A stretch of 64,000 nt of DNA, taken from positions 425,001 to 489,000 of the forward strand of contig NW_026731783.1 of the NCBI RefSeq assembly GCF_028476545.1. Direction: 5' to 3'. The notes beneath the pieces were generated by a model. That model did no database searches. It was not told where the DNA came from and saw only the letters and a program-made list of their open reading frames with translations. Origin of the DNA: Physella acuta (Eukaryota > Mollusca > Gastropoda > Physidae). The position numbers and the translations under genes are program-made. Shown here piece after piece: positions 1 to 11,870 of the stretch (its first letter is position 1; every line of letters begins with the position of its first letter).

Positions 1-486
1 TAAATAAAAACACAATGACGCTGTTTTGCAAAACTATAACGCCTACTGAAATTATAATAATATCGTATAATTCGAATTTTAAATACATAATGGTTATATT
101 ATTTTGTAAATCTGTAATTTAGTAACTTCTTACTGATGTACTTTTTAGTTTTATTTGTGTGTATCTCTCATACTTTAACAACACAGTCATCTATGTGTTG
201 CTGATTTACCTTGTAATTGCATTATTATACTTGAAAAAAAGTTCATCAAACGTGTTTGCCTTAGGAGTAATTTCAGTCTTCATCATCAGCTTATGAGGAC
301 TGATACAGATTTGCAATAGTAATACTTCTCTGCCATGCGCTTTCCACCAAAGAAGAGTTATTTATACACAATACAAAAAAGTCTCATTTTAAAATTACAA
401 TTTTATTTTAAACCTAAAAATGCAAATATGTAATTAAATTTAGATAAAAAGTATAATTTTCACCGATCCAAACTGATACTCTATGT
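1..486. other. AT-rich stretch, no gene seen
   Basis: No reading frame of useful length, RNA gene or clear repeat was recognised here. The sequence is AT-rich with short homopolymers, like the background of the whole window. Confidence 0.5.
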
Positions 487-702
487 CAGGGGTCTCCAAA
501 CTACGGCCCGCGGGCCGGATGCGGCCCGCGATGTCCTCTCATCCGGCCCGCGGAGATCTTTTTGTCCACGGAAAACACGTTTGTTGGTGATGGCTGAGGA
601 ACTTTGCCTAGAAAAATCAATGCCATTTCTGGAAGAAACTGGCCCCCGAACTGAAATTTGATAGTTAATGCTGCCCTCGGACTGAAAAGTTTAGAGCCCC
701 TG
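487..702. mobile_element. Non-autonomous hAT MITE, family A (copy 1)
   Basis: The left end reads CAGGGGTCTCCAAAC and the right end closes with AGAGCCCCTG, an imperfect inverted repeat of hAT type. Inside is a GC-rich core of GGCCCGCGG motifs that stands out from the AT-rich surroundings. The 8-bp flanks CTCTATGT and GTCTAGAT agree at 5 of 8 bases, so the target duplication is decayed. A better copy lies at 40965-41182. There is no coding sequence. This kind of hAT end is widespread in animals. Confidence 0.8.
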
Positions 703-959
703 GTCTAGATAATAATTGAACCAACGATTTTTTATAAGTACAATTACTCATAAAATATTATTAATGTTACATGTTTTAAAACACGGAGCATCATTATATT
801 TATTTATAAGTGCTGCAATACATAAGTGCATTATTTTTCTATAAATTTACAGTTTTAAGCATATTCTTTTAAAACAGTAGCGAATATAGTTATTTCTGCC
901 CATAAGTGATGTATATTATTTAATTGAGTTTGACTAAGAGAATAATGTAAAGATTATTG

Positions 960-1270
960 CCCTTACAAAATTATAAAACAAAACGGGAAGTGATTTTTTT
1001 AAAAAAAATGGTTTAGTTGACATACGTTTTACGTAAATAACAACTAAGTGATGTTAAACTATGTAATCACGGTGTTTACATTGTAGCTGATTTTTAGATG
1101 ATTTTGAAGTTGCAAAAATTAATATGATTGACATTTTAGAAAACGATAAAAATTGTCTCATTTTACACAATATAGCACCACTGTTATTTATATTACTTTA
1201 TTTTATTTCCAAATTTATTCCAGAAAGAGTTATTTGTTAATACTACAAAAGCCAAATCCACGCAATACAT
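960..1270. repeat. Dispersed repeat, inverted relative to about 43.6-43.96 kb
   Basis: The segment containing a 'gggaagtgat' motif, a 'gtaatcacgg' motif and 'aaaaattgtctcatttta' reappears in reverse complement near 43,640-43,960. Both copies are diverged and AT-rich. No coding potential was seen. The class of repeat is unknown. Confidence 0.5.
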
Positions 1271-1439
1271 TGATAAGCCTGGTTCGGCTTTTACGACTAT
1301 CTTAGCCCGTACCCTCTCTCCACAGAATAGCAAATTAGTATTTAATACATTATTTGAACTGCAGTGCCTTTACAGTAGGTGTGTTTAATATAATGTTTAA
1401 ATAAATAATTGCCCAATTCAAATAACATTGTTTGTCACA

Positions 1440-1900
1440 TACACTACACATGAATGGCTTACGGCAGGCTCGTATTACATTACAAGTAACATAATGTTAA
1501 GTACTAGTAATTCATGACACGACATATATATTTAAAACGTATTATTATTATATTCGAGTACGCTATTAGCAAATTATAATACGCTTCTCAATTGATTGTA
1601 TTAAACCTATTAAGAGGTCATCCAACTAGTAATGGCGATCTCAAACAATTAAAATTTCAACCCCCCCCCCCCGCTCAGTCCTCACCCAGTCCACACGTGT
1701 CACGTGTCATCAACCAACACCACCCCGCACATCTGATGCTAACGTCCACAAAAACTTGTTAGACCACTTTTAAAAAATGCTTATGATTAACTAATTCGTA
1801 ACAGACTGTATTTGATGAATTGTATTTGGGGTAAAATGTGTGTGATACCTGGCCATCGGGAGTGAATGCGTGAGCGATCAATCGCTGTATTTTGCATGCT
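1440..1900. repeat. Dispersed repeat D, inverted copy of 7.83-8.27 kb
   Basis: It contains CACACGTGTCACGTGTCATC, 'gctaacgtccac' and a C tract. The same sequence is found in reverse complement at about 7,830-8,275, and a part of it again at 5,100-5,260 in the 7.8-kb orientation. The homopolymer next to the 'gtgaggactgag' motif differs in length between copies. No coding sequence was seen. Confidence 0.7.
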
Positions 1901-1984
1901 TTTGGAGATCACTCACTGACTGAAAAGATTGAATGTAGTGCTATATAATCGGGGTAAATGAGATGTTCGAGAGGCCGCCTAGAT

Positions 1985-2060
1985 CAGTGGTTCCCAACCT
2001 TTTTCGAGTAGCGACCCCCTTTCATAAAACGTAAAATTATACACACACACCACAGACACA
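1985..2060 (+). mobile_element. hAT end fragment
   Basis: CAGTGGTTCCCAACCTTTTT followed by 'gcgacccc' is a typical hAT terminal sequence. No matching right end was found downstream, where a CA-rich stretch follows, so this is a solitary end or a truncated copy. Confidence 0.5.
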
Positions 2061-2189
2061 CGGACAAGATTTTAAAATTGTATTTATCCAACACGTCGAG
2101 ATTTGCGAAAATCTTGTTTTGTTTTAAATGTTGCACGATTACAAGATTTTCTCTATACTTCGCATATACGAGAAGGTAAAAAACATCAT

Positions 2190-2530
2190 TTAAGTTGTTA
2201 AATCAGTTCTAGCTCAAAGTTATTTCCCATATTGTTATTTCTACATAACCAAGAGAGGCTATTCCTTGAATCGTTCAGAAATTCTAAAACAGTAATTATA
2301 TTTCACAAAAAAACATGTGCTTTTTTTAATATATACACTTTTTAAAATAATTTAAATTTTATTAAAATTATTATTTTACCACTCTAAACATTGTTATTAC
2401 TTATTTGAACTTTTAAATTAAATTGGGAATACAATTAAATAGCAAAACAAAAACTTTCTTTGCAGCTGTTTGTGTATACAAAAGAACTATTCCATTTTGT
2501 CAGAGTTCGACCTCTTATTCTTCTTCTTCT
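2190..2530 (+). repeat. Dispersed repeat E (copy 1 of 3)
   Basis: Landmarks are 'tagctcaaagttatttccca', 'cagaaattctaaaaca' and 'aactttctttgcagctgttt'. The same landmarks in the same order occur at about 61,325-61,625, and in reverse complement at about 22,950-23,260. No coding capacity was seen. Confidence 0.6.
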
Positions 2531-2810
2531 GGATTTACACGTTTTTTTAAACAATAGTTTTTTGTTTTACTTCTAAAATAGTACACATTTATAAAGTATA
2601 CATTATAACCTCATAATCCGCAATATACCTTATAAATGCGATACCTTATACTTATATAAGGTATCGCAAAAGTTCGTTATAAGCAATTATACTTTTCAAT
2701 TGGGCCAGATTGTATTTTAATTTTCACAAATTACTTACTCAAATGTCCATGTAGCTGCTTAATGTACTTTAGATTACACCGTCAAGGCTGCTGAGCGAGA
2801 ACGACAAAAC

Positions 2811-3550
2811 TAACCATTGTCTACACTCGACACATAACCTGTTGTCTACACTCGACACATAACCTGTTGTCTACACTCGACACATAACATGTTGTCCACA
2901 CTCGACACATAAACTGTTGTCTACACTCGACACATAAACTGTTGTCTACACTCGACACATAACCTGATGTCTACACTCGACACATAACCTGTTGTCTACA
3001 CTCGACACATAACCTGTTGTCTACACTCGACACATAACCTGTTGTCTACACTCGACACATAACCTGTTGTCTACACTCGACACATAACATGTTGTCCACA
3101 CTCGACACATAAACTGTTGTCTACACTCGACACATAACCTGATGTCTACACTCGACACATAACATGTTGTCTACACTCGACACATAACCTGTTGTCTACA
3201 CTCGACACATAACCTGTTGTCTACACTCGACACATAACATGTTGTCCACACTCGACACATAACCTGTTGTCTACACTCGACACATAACCTGTTGTCTACA
3301 CTCGACACATAACATGTTGTCCACACTCGACACATAAACTGTTGTCTACACTCGACACATAACCTGATGTCTACACTCGACACATAACATGTTGTCTACA
3401 CTCGACACATAACATGTTGTCTACACTCGACACATAACAAGTTGTCTACACTCGACACATAACATGTTGTCTACACTCGACACATAACATGTTGTCTACA
3501 CTCGAAACATAACCTGTTGTCTACACTCGACACATAACATGTTGTCTACA
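2811..3550. repeat. Minisatellite, 25-bp unit, about 29.6 copies
   Basis: The unit is GTTGTCTACACTCGACACAT followed by AACCT or AACAT. The period is a constant 25 bp across the array. Since 25 is not a multiple of three the reading phase rotates, and the 70-codon frame on the minus strand is a product of the repeat. The same unit forms arrays at 33,580-33,763 (inverted) and 39,772-40,297 (same orientation), so it belongs to a dispersed element. Confidence 0.95.
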
Positions 3551-3815
3551 TTTGGTTATTTGATTCAGTTTCTTTTGGTGCAGCTTTTTTTTTTCTTTTT
3601 ACCACAATCACAGATCTAGATCTCTTATTAATTTATTAAATCTAGATATCTAGAGACTCTATAATCTATCAATCTACTCCAGCCCATGACTAGATGTAGA
3701 TCTATGTGATTTCGGATTACCAGTGGTTTGAATATTAGATTTTAGATCTAGACGGCTAGGTTACCACCACAGCCATTGACCGGCTAGCAATACTAGCCAT
3801 GTCATGCGCACTAGC
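3551..3815. other. Spacer between two arrays
   Basis: This AT-rich spacer has several overlapping 'tagatct' motifs, which make it slightly repetitive. No gene was seen. Confidence 0.4.
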
Positions 3816-4350
3816 CAACACTTAGACCACTAAGGGTGTGAGCTGAGATACAAGTAACATATCCAACACTCAGACCACTCAGGGTGTGAGCTGAGATACA
3901 AGAAAACATCCAACACTTAGACCACTCAGGGTGTGAGCTGAGATACAAGAAACACATCCAACACTCAGACCACTCAGGGTGTGAGCTGAGATACAAGAAA
4001 CACATCCAACACTTAGACCACTCAGGGTGTGAGCTGAGATACAAGAAACACATCCAACACTTAGACCACTCAGGGTGTGAGCTGAGATACAAGAAACACA
4101 TCCAACACTTAGACCACTTAGGGTGTGAGCTAAGATACAAGAAACACATCCAACACTTAAACCACTCAGAGTGTGAGCTGAGATACAAGAAACACATCCA
4201 ACACTCAGACCACTCAGGGTGTGAGCTGAGATACAAGAAACACATCCAACACTTAGACCACTCATGGTGTGAGCTGAGATACAAGAAACACATCCAACAC
4301 TTAGACCACTCAGGGTGTGAGCTGAGATACAAGAAACACATCCAACACTT
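3816..4350. repeat. Minisatellite, 48-bp unit, about 11 copies
   Basis: The unit runs CCAACACTTAGACCACTCAG, GGTGTGAGCTGAGATACAAG, AAACACAT. The length is a multiple of three and is stop-free in two minus-strand frames, giving apparent frames of 201 and 128 codons (a repeating 16-residue peptide rich in Cys, Trp and Ser). These are repeat artefacts: they lack a unique domain, and the same array recurs inverted with about 4 units at 57,396-57,579. Confidence 0.95.
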
Positions 4351-5095
4351 ACAGTGACAGTAGTAGGACAATTTGATCATCAGAAGTTTTGGCGTTAATC
4401 TATACGATTTTTTCAATAAAGAGAAGAATAAAATAACTCATGTTGTCGAAAATGTTTAACCCTTATTGTTGTATTGTATAAAGGCTTATTATTATAGTGG
4501 GAGGCTTTAAAAAGTAGTGGATCACCCTCATCAGAGCAGCAACCTATTTGTGGTAAAAAAAATGGTGGTGTTGGTGATGATGATATTAATTTGGATGATG
4601 ATGAAAACATATAGTTGAATCTACTTTTGCAATGTCGAGTTTAGATCGTTTACCTTGTCTTTGTCTATACCTAACACTTCAGTAAATTCACCGTTAATAT
4701 ATATACGTGTGTATGTCGGGCCGTTTCACTATATCTAACCGTCCAACACGTTCACCTTTGGTACACATCTCTTTGTATTTTGACCAGTTTTAAAGTATGT
4801 GAGACATTAAACAAAATGAGTGGCCATGAACTCTATGTGGCCTTACGACCTTTGAATGTTATGATCGTTAATAACACATCGAACGAGTACAGCGAATGAT
4901 ACTTTTAAAGGGAAGACAAAAAAAAAAACAATACAAATAAATCAAGAGTTTTTATATTTATACTTTGGAGTTTAAAATAGTGTATTTATTCTGTTTTTTT
5001 TTTTTTCAAGTCTATGTTTTACTTTCAGTTTGTAGTGCTAAAAATAAACATGACCTAAAATTAGTCACTTTGTTAAAGTGTTAATTAATGGCGCT
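4351..5095. other. AT-rich stretch, no gene seen
   Basis: It holds a short GATGATGAT-like run near 4,575-4,605 and poly-A/T runs. The 65-codon minus-strand frame at 4,413-4,610 overlaps this low-complexity run and has no recognisable domain. Confidence 0.4.
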
Positions 5096-5099
5096 GAAA

Positions 5100-5260
5100 G
5101 GTACATAATACGTGTTATTGAATTAATTAATTAGGTGTAATGTTTAAGTGGTCTATTAAGTTTTTGTTGACGTTAGCATCAGAGGTGGGAGGTTGATTTG
5201 GTTGTTGACATGTGACACGTGTGGACTGGGTGAGGACTGAGGGGGTGTATTAAAAAATGT
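5100..5260 (+). repeat. Dispersed repeat D, partial copy
   Basis: Contains 'gttgacgttagca' and GTGACACGTGTGGACTGGGT, shared with the fuller copies at 1,440-1,900 (inverted) and 7,830-8,275 (same orientation). Confidence 0.65.
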
Positions 5261-6925
5261 ATTAAATGTATTAAAAATGTGCAAGTATTTAACAAATGTT
5301 TTTTATCATTTCCCATTTTGCTTTAAAAACGTGTTAAGGGAAATAATGTTTATGAATTCCTTTAATAAAAAAAAACCAACAACAGTCAAAGCTAATTAAC
5401 AACAATTGCTTTTCTTTATATATATTAATTATGTTAAAACTTATTGTTATAAACAAATATTAATATTTTTTCAGGATATCTAAAAAAAATATATAATTGA
5501 CTCATAATTTAAAATGTTTAACGGTATTAATATGTTTTAAAATTTAGTACTTGAAAAAAAAAATCGCTGAAGATTTGTTTTACAGTACATAAAAACAATA
5601 AAACACAGTTAATGTATGTGACCATTTTTTTTTTCAAAAATCTTTAACTGTACCAAACTCACCTTTGGTATACAGTTGTAGTCTGTAAAATAGTTTGACA
5701 ATCAAATAGAAGTATAGAGAACATATACACAACCCATTCTACATACAGCTTTTAGATAGGTATACAAATCACTCATATAGGATACATTTAACATAATTAT
5801 TGCGAATTGAGCCCTTTATGTAAAATAGTTATGTTACATTTTAGTCTATTATAGTAAAAAAAACGTTTATTTATGTTTATAATTAAAATATTAAATCATA
5901 GATACATTACTATTTACTTAGCTTTTACCATTTCTTATTCAGATACAATAACAGGGAGATAACAAACTGATTTGAAGAAACTAAATGTTTAATTTAATGT
6001 TAAAAAAAAAATGTAAAATATAAACTAAGTATTAAAATAGTAATGAAATATATATTTATTTTTGTTTTAATTTTATTTGTATTTTGATTTTACAAAATAT
6101 ATGTAATTGTTTTAATAACGTTATTAAAATGTTAATAAAAGCAGTGCAATTTTTTAATACTGGTTTCCAACTGATGCGAAAAATTAAGATTTGGCAATGC
6201 TCAACCCAATGTGGACATGTTCCATCTGTTAAGACAGTTAAGTAATTATATATTAAAAAAAAACAAACAAAAAACACACACCTTCCCCGCCCTAAAACTT
6301 CAGGGCCCCCATACCCCATAGCCCCCATACCTGCATCCCATTTGTTACATGAACCCACCCCTGTGTTGTAATAACGTATTAAAAAAAAGAAAACTAAAGA
6401 ACAATGTCAGACCCTCATCTCCTATACCCACATGACCCTCTCCCTGCTCCTACGATCTCATTACGACTCGTTTTTTTTTTTTTTCTATCTCAAATGTTGC
6501 CATATATTCTCTGTTGTCAATGTAATATCTTAAATAGTTTACTCCAACTCAACACGGCTTTTGTAAACTTGAGATGAACTTACGACGTCCGGACGTTGTA
6601 CTCCACAGGCACTTCGCTTGCTTCACGCCTGCCCACCCCTACCCCATACTCAGAAATCACACAACCTTTAAACATTGTTAAGATAAACATCATTGAACTA
6701 GAACCCTCACATACCCCACCCCCTATTTTAATGTTTTTTCCCCCATAACCCATCCTCTCACCCAAATTTGAATTTTTCACTAGCACACACTTATATTTAT
6801 TACCTCCCTGTATACTAATTGTAAATACATTTTGTTAAAGATAGTCCAAACAATATTTCTATTTATTTATACATTTGAAAACCCATTTTCAATATTTTTT
6901 TTTCAATACGTCCATTTGAAAAATA
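5261..6925. other. AT-rich stretch, no gene seen
   Basis: C-rich patches at about 6,285-6,360 and 6,590-6,770 break the AT-rich background. Part of the 6.3-kb patch ('acccctgtgttgt') resembles sequence near 61.70 kb. Short reading frames at 6,056-6,358 and 6,580-6,786 (minus) read through these low-complexity patches and show no domain. Confidence 0.4.
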
Positions 6926-6929
6926 CTTC

Positions 6930-7025
6930 GGTTCCATTACATGATTGAAATTATGTAAAATATGTTGATGTTGGTATACTTGTTTTTAATTGCAAATAAA
7001 AATATTTACAAAATTCCATGAAAAG
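6930..7025 (+). mobile_element. Decayed 3' tail of a poly-A retroposon
   Basis: The end 'gttgatgttggtatacttg ... aattgcaaataaaa' matches the tail of the better copies at 53,530-53,995 and, inverted, 8,390-8,640. Only the last part of the element is present. Confidence 0.5.
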
Positions 7026-7084
7026 AAAAACATAAAATAAAAATAAACACATTAAATGTATTGAATATTTTTACTAATTTTAGG

Positions 7085-7200
7085 AACCGACCCACGCTTT
7101 TCTTTATAGTTATTTAAATATTAGTACCTTATTATATGTATTTTCTACTTTGTTTTTAATACATTATTATATAGAAGCTTGTTATTGAATCGTTTGTCTG
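7085..7200. repeat. Dispersed repeat holding an empty MITE site
   Basis: This segment parallels 22,385-22,740: both contain 'cccacgcttttctttatag'-like sequence (inverted within the 22.4-kb block) and then an 'attatata-aagcttgttatt' region. At 22.5 kb the G-tract MITE is inserted in this region; here the site is uninterrupted. Confidence 0.45.
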
Positions 7201-7433
7201 CATTTTTTTATGTGCTTTATTTTTTTATTTTTTATTTACAATTTTAGTTACATGACTAACAACTATTGCGCACCTAATAAACATGATAACCCTCGTATAA
7301 TAGTGCGCAATAGTTGGATGAGGCTACCTACTAATTTGAAATTTGATAAAAACAAAATTCATAAAATATTAATTGTGTACTCCATTAAGTAAAATATTCA
7401 TGTCTTGATCCAAATACTAACTTTGAAACTTAA

Positions 7434-7686
7434 TGACAGACCGACGACAAACTGACGACAGAATGACGATAGACTGACGACAGACTACGACAAAGTGACG
7501 ACAGACAGACGACAGACCGACGACAAACTGACGACAGACTGACGACAGACTGACGACAGACTGACGACAGACTGACGACAGACTACGACAGAATGACGAC
7601 AGACATACGATAGACTGACGCCAGACTACGACAAAGTGACGACAGACAGACAACAGACCGACGACAGACTGACGACAGACAGACTG
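7434..7686. repeat. Minisatellite, 11-bp unit, about 23 copies
   Basis: The unit is CTGACGACAGA with variants such as CCGACGACAAA and CTACGACAAAG. Two overlapping minus-strand frames of 78 and 90 codons arise only from the repeat. Confidence 0.9.
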
Positions 7687-7829
7687 GACGAGGTGGCATA
7701 TTAAATAAAAGCTTGTAAAAAGGCTGCTTCTTAACCTGAGCTAATTTTCTTCTCAAAGGACTTGATCGAACCCCGTTTGCAGGAATAAAATACAATAAAA
7801 ATAACATGATTTTAAAGTTATACATAACA

Positions 7830-8275
7830 TTCACTTCCGATGGCCAGGTATTCAACTATCACACACGTTTCACTCCAAATATAATTCACCAAATACAGTC
7901 TGTTGCGAATTAGTTAATCATAAGTAATTTTTAAAGTGGTCTAACAAGTTTTTGTGGACGTTAGCAACAGATGTGCGGGATGGTGTTGGTTGATGACATG
8001 TGACACGTGTGGACTGGGTGAGGACTGAGCGGGGGGGGGGATGTTGTAACATTTAAATTGTTTGAGATCGCCATTACTGGTTGGATGACCTCTTAATAGA
8101 TTTAATACAAGCAATTGAGATGCGTCTTATAATTTGCAAATAGTGTTCTCGAATATATCAACAAGTTTTAATTATATACACCGTGTCATGAATTACTAGT
8201 ACTTATCATTTCCTTCTTGTGTCTTGTAATGTATTATGTGTTTGTCGTGTGTCATTCATATGGGGTGTATATGAC
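7830..8275 (+). repeat. Dispersed repeat D, full copy
   Basis: It is the reverse-complement partner of 1,440-1,900. Landmarks are 'caaatacagtctgttgcgaa', 'gttagcaacagatgtgcggg', GTGACACGTGTGGACTGGGT and 'gagatcgccattactggttg'. A G tract lies at about 8,032-8,040. Confidence 0.75.
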
Positions 8276-8295
8276 AAACCCTGCCCAAGTGAAGG

Positions 8296-8385
8296 GGGGG
8301 GGGGGGGGGCTGAGAATATTAGAATTACAGCTTATACGAATGTATTATTGTTATAATTTTTTTTTTTTTTTTTAGCGATCCGCAA
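8296..8385 (+). repeat. Repeat R, copy 1, outer end
   Basis: A G tract of 17 or more is followed by 'ctgagaatattagaattac', 'agcttatac' and 'gaatgtattattgtta'. The same order is seen next to R copies at 16,391-16,434 (inverted), 25,885-25,925 and 38,069-38,130. The 'gcttatac' site is empty of hAT here. R copy 1 resumes at about 9,535 after later insertions. Confidence 0.6.
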
Positions 8386-8387
8386 AT

Positions 8388-8389
<2 letters not shown>

Positions 8390-8423
<34 letters not shown>

Positions 8424-8640
8424 ACTTTTATTTGCAATTTAAAACAAGTACATCAGCATCAAATTGTTTACATCATTTCGAACATCAAACGAAAACGAAA
8501 GGTTTTGCAAATGTAGGACTACATAATAAATATTTACATGCTGTCATGTATGTGATTTTACAAAATTGAAAGGCATAACAGTAAAGGGGGTGAAGATCAA
8601 ATGCAAATGACAGGGGTCCGGGTGAGAAGTGGGGGGGGGG
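8390..8640 (-). mobile_element. Poly-A retroposon 3' fragment, inverted
   Basis: A long T run at about 8,392-8,419 is the poly-A tail read on the other strand. It is followed by 'acttttatttgcaattt' (a minus-strand AATAAA context) and by 'cgaaaggttttgcaaatgt', shared with the two copies at 53,530-53,995. The 77-codon minus-strand frame here is an accidental frame within this fragment and the G tract at 8,631-8,645. Confidence 0.65.
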
Positions 8641-9250
8641 GGGGGAATTGTTCAAGGAGGGGGTGGGGTTGTGAAATAACTTTTTGTTTTTGTTTATTAA
8701 TTCAATTGTTTTAAACATTTAAATCAGTAATAATAATATATTTGATAGACTTTACACAGCATCAAAGACATGAACAATGAACATCAATTGCATATATAAT
8801 AATCAAAGGGAGAAAATAAAATGGCATAAGAACTAGACTAAAAATAAGGTGTGCAAACTAGGTTTCTCTTGACTGCTTAGTTTACTGTGCTGCGGAGTCA
8901 AAAGTTCACATTGTAGCCACCCATGGACAGAAATAGAAACGACAGTGGGAGAAGTGTCTCTGTAATACACATACTGATCTATCATTCCAAAACTTTACAT
9001 GACATAAAATTGACCCTTGGCAATGAGGGCACGCTACCTTGAAATATCCGCCAGTCCGGTTGAGGGGGGAAGTGTGTGTGTGTGTGTGGGGGGGGGGTGT
9101 TGAGGTGTGTATCTCTTTCTACCATTCAGGTTGTGCACTTTAAAAGCCTGGGAAACAGAAGACTGTTCTAATGTTAATTTACTTGGGGCTGATCGAGTGA
9201 TGTTTGGCTTGAGACTAAATTAAAATTAATACTTTATTTATTTATTTCCT
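8641..9250. other. No gene seen; G-rich microsatellite
   Basis: A (GT)n run followed by a G tract lies at about 9,069-9,098. The rest is AT-rich sequence with no recognised coding or RNA feature. Confidence 0.4.
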
Positions 9251-9254
9251 GTAT

Positions 9255-9510
9255 ATTTTTTTTCTCAGTTAAGTGAGAGTTCCCAGTCTATGTCTTAGCT
9301 TTGCTTGAAATATTTCTTTTAACTCGATGTCCGTGTATTTTGTGAAAAAATATCTGACTTTATTCCTATTTTGCCATATAGTCGATCTATAAATAGCCGT
9401 TGCTACTAGTCTGTTTTCGTCTTCAGTTCTTTGTCTAGTCGTATTAATTAAATTAAGTGTGATTGCTTTATTTGATTGGAGGTGTTTAATATTTTGCTTA
9501 CTTTTTTTAT
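9255..9510 (+). repeat. Dispersed repeat F, copy 1
   Basis: It matches 58,855-59,110 in the same orientation; shared landmarks are 'agttaagtgagagttcccag', 'tatagtcgatctataaatag' and 'ccgttgctactagtctgttt'. In the second copy a LINE 3' end lies directly downstream, so F may be sequence flanking a LINE insertion. Confidence 0.7.
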
Positions 9511-9534
9511 AATTTTTTTTTTTTTTTTTATTTA

Positions 9535-10845
9535 CTTTGACGATTCGAAACCACTAATGACCATTGATCCAGGTGAATAAATTACTTGTCTTTGAAAAAT
9601 GTATACATTAAAGTTACTGTTTTTATTTTAATTTTATAACCCGAAACATTGTTAATGCATATTAGCGTGACTACTAATTTTTTTATATTTTCTGAAACAT
9701 ATAAATAGTTTTCTCTCATAATTCATACTTTGACATTTTTTTTTAATATATCATTCTAAAATCTACTAAAACCGACAGCTCAGTAATTTGCTTTGCCTTG
9801 TCTCCCTTGTAATTTTTTCACATTTAAAAAATGGCAAAGGTCTTTGGCAGATATGCATTTAAATTAAAAAAAAACAACAAACACACACACATTTTGTTCC
9901 AGACAGTATCTTTACTGATTTAGAACTCAAACTAATACAGTATAAAATATTAATTGTAATTGTATAACTGTAAAATATTTGTATAACGTTTAAATTGCGT
10001 TATTAATTATTTTTTTTTTAAACTGAGAAACACCGCAACACTGAAGAAGGAGATTGTCGCAAACATGTTTTGGTAAAACGGCCTTCCGGAAAATGACGTT
10101 CGGGCAAACGAGATTCGTGTGTGATGAGGAGGATGGGGTTGTTTTGCATTATAAACAGCAATGCTAGAAAACGAATTTTAGCCTTTATTTCGCGTTTAAA
10201 AAACCGTTTTAATAAATAAACATTAATTAAAACACTCAATGTCGACAGAGTTTAGACAAGAAATGAAAGAATATCACTGTTTTAAGGAACATTCAACTGC
10301 CATTTTGAGGGGTGGGGAGTGTAGGTTGAGGTGTGACGTCATTTTTTTTGGTGTCTGGCTTTTTGTGACTTTATATGACTAAGGGGGTGGCGGGCGGGGG
10401 CCTGGGGGGAAGGTAAAAAATTGGAAAAAAATCGTTTGGTTTTTTATGGATGACCACCTAAAGAAGCAATTTTTTTTTTTGACTTGCTTAAGATGGAAAA
10501 ATCAATCATTACAAAATGTAATCGAGACTGAACAATGGTATGAACAATGATATGATTCAAAAATTTAGTGGTAAAATCTCTAGTTATTCCTCAAACGTTA
10601 GAGATATACAGTATCAGTTATATGTTTATGCATACACGTTGTGTCTAGGCCTCGTACAAACTATAAGTAACCATAACATACTCGTTTTGCTAACCCTATC
10701 AGATATGTAGGTGTAAAAAAGATAAATTTTACAAATAAAAGTGTTGTATCAAAAAAGTATAAAGTGTGCATTCTATCATACCTCTAAATATCTTCCTAAC
10801 AATAATAAAACGCACTACATAGAAACAAACCAGACATTGCAATCA
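9535..10845 (+). repeat. Repeat R, copy 1, main body
   Basis: About 1.3 kb without coding sequence. Ordered landmarks: 'gaataaattacttgtctt', 'gcatattagcgtgactact', 'gtctcccttgtaat', 'ggtaaaacggccttccgg', 'gttcgggcaaacgagattcg', 'attcctcaaacgttagagat', 'cctcgtacaaactataagta' and 'gtgcattctatcata'. The same series occurs inverted at 13,460-15,035, direct at 25,885-27,635, and in part at 30,406-31,040, 38,069-38,555 and 55,805-56,060 (inverted). A PSMD13 fragment follows directly. The class of element is not known. Confidence 0.75.
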
Positions 10846-10849
10846 CATA

Positions 10850-11030
10850 AAGGCCCTAATGGAAGAGTGAGAGAAGATTTTAAATGATATAGATGGAGTG
10901 ACCACAGTACATGGACGCTTCTAAGAACTAACGAGCAACTTTCATAAACTAATGAGCAACCATGCTCAGTACTATTAAGTGGGCCTTAGGTTCTTAGGCT
11001 GCACAGATCTGATACACATAGTCTTTACTT
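10850..11030 (+). pseudogene. PSMD13: PSMD13 (26S proteasome subunit Rpn9) fragment
   Basis: This is a short decayed piece of the central part of the proteasome lid subunit PSMD13. The segment reads M-E-E-stop-E-K-I-L-N-D-I-D-G-V-T-T-V-H-G-R-F, then continues with further stops through 'ELTSNF', 'HAQYY' and 'RFLGCTDL'-like codons. It is nearly base-for-base the same as 38,850-39,015. Both carry the same TGA stop in the 'MEE-x-EK' stretch, so they come from one already broken copy. It lies immediately after repeat R. It cannot be expressed as a proteasome subunit. Confidence 0.85.
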
Positions 11031-11089
11031 TGACTATTGTATGTACCGTTGTCTACCCTTGGCGTTGAAATATCACTGTCTGTTTATAT

Positions 11090-11280
11090 TAGGTTAGGTA
11101 TTGTGGCTTATGATGTGCTTGAGTCCACCCGTATATAATGGGTACCTGACTTAAGTTAGAGAAACAAAGGTGGCTGAGCATAATGTTGAGCACATTATAC
11201 CCTTGTTGGCTGGAGTTATAAAAACAGAGGAACTCTACTGCATCTATTCCATGTGTCTTAGGCACGAATGGTAACATTGT
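11090..11280 (+). mobile_element. SINE body fragment
   Basis: 'gggtacctgacttaagttag', 'gtggctgagcataatg' and 'aactctactgcatct' form a diverged version of the body of the SINE at 11,871-12,110. The tRNA-like head is not recognisable. The 62-codon minus-strand frame here is accidental. Confidence 0.55.
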
Positions 11281-11390
11281 ATGCTGAATAATAATAAATC
11301 AATAGCTTAAGTAATACTATAAGAAAGTATTTAATCAACAATAGTGTAGCCATATATAACCCAGAGCCTTACTCGAAGACCAATACATGT

Positions 11391-11775
11391 ATGTAAGAGA
11401 GGGTGTATGTAGGAGAGGTTTAATGTAGGAGATGGGCTTATGTAGGAGAGGTTTATTATAGGAGAGGCTTTAATGTAGGAGAGGGTTTATGTATGAGATG
11501 TTTATTATAGGAGAGGCTTTAATGTAGGAGAGTGTTTATGTATGAGAGGTTTAATTTAGGAGAGGCTTTAATGTAGTAGAGGGTTTATGTAGGAGAGGTT
11601 TTAATGCAGGGGAGGGTTTATGAAGGAGAGTCTTTATGCAGGTGAGAACTTTATGTAGGGAAGGTTTGATGTTGGAGAGGGGTGTATGTAGAAGAAATGA
11701 TTATGTAGGAGAGGAGTTTACGTAGGAGAGGGGTTTATGTAGGAGAAGGTTTATATAGGAGAGGTGTTTATGTAC
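11391..11775. repeat. Minisatellite, 16-17-bp unit
   Basis: Variable units of the form GTAGGAGAGGGTTTAT repeat about 23 times. A second array of the same unit lies at the equivalent position of the duplicated segment (27,636-27,936), so it was present before duplication. Confidence 0.9.
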
Positions 11776-11870
11776 TTCTCTCTGACATAATAAAATATAA
11801 ATTTTATCGTAACATGAGGTATATTATTAAAGTTTGAACAGTAAAATATACCGATGCGTACTTGTCTCTC

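Noticed and set aside
1984-2200. A complete hAT copy
   Set aside because: Only the left terminus is recognisable; no right end or target duplication was found.
2811-3550. A CRISPR array
   Set aside because: Units are contiguous 25-bp repeats with no unique spacers, in animal-type DNA full of retroposons and SINEs.
3811-4416. 201-codon Cys/Trp-rich repeat protein
   Set aside because: It is the 48-bp minisatellite translated; the same array elsewhere has a different length and no unique domain is attached.
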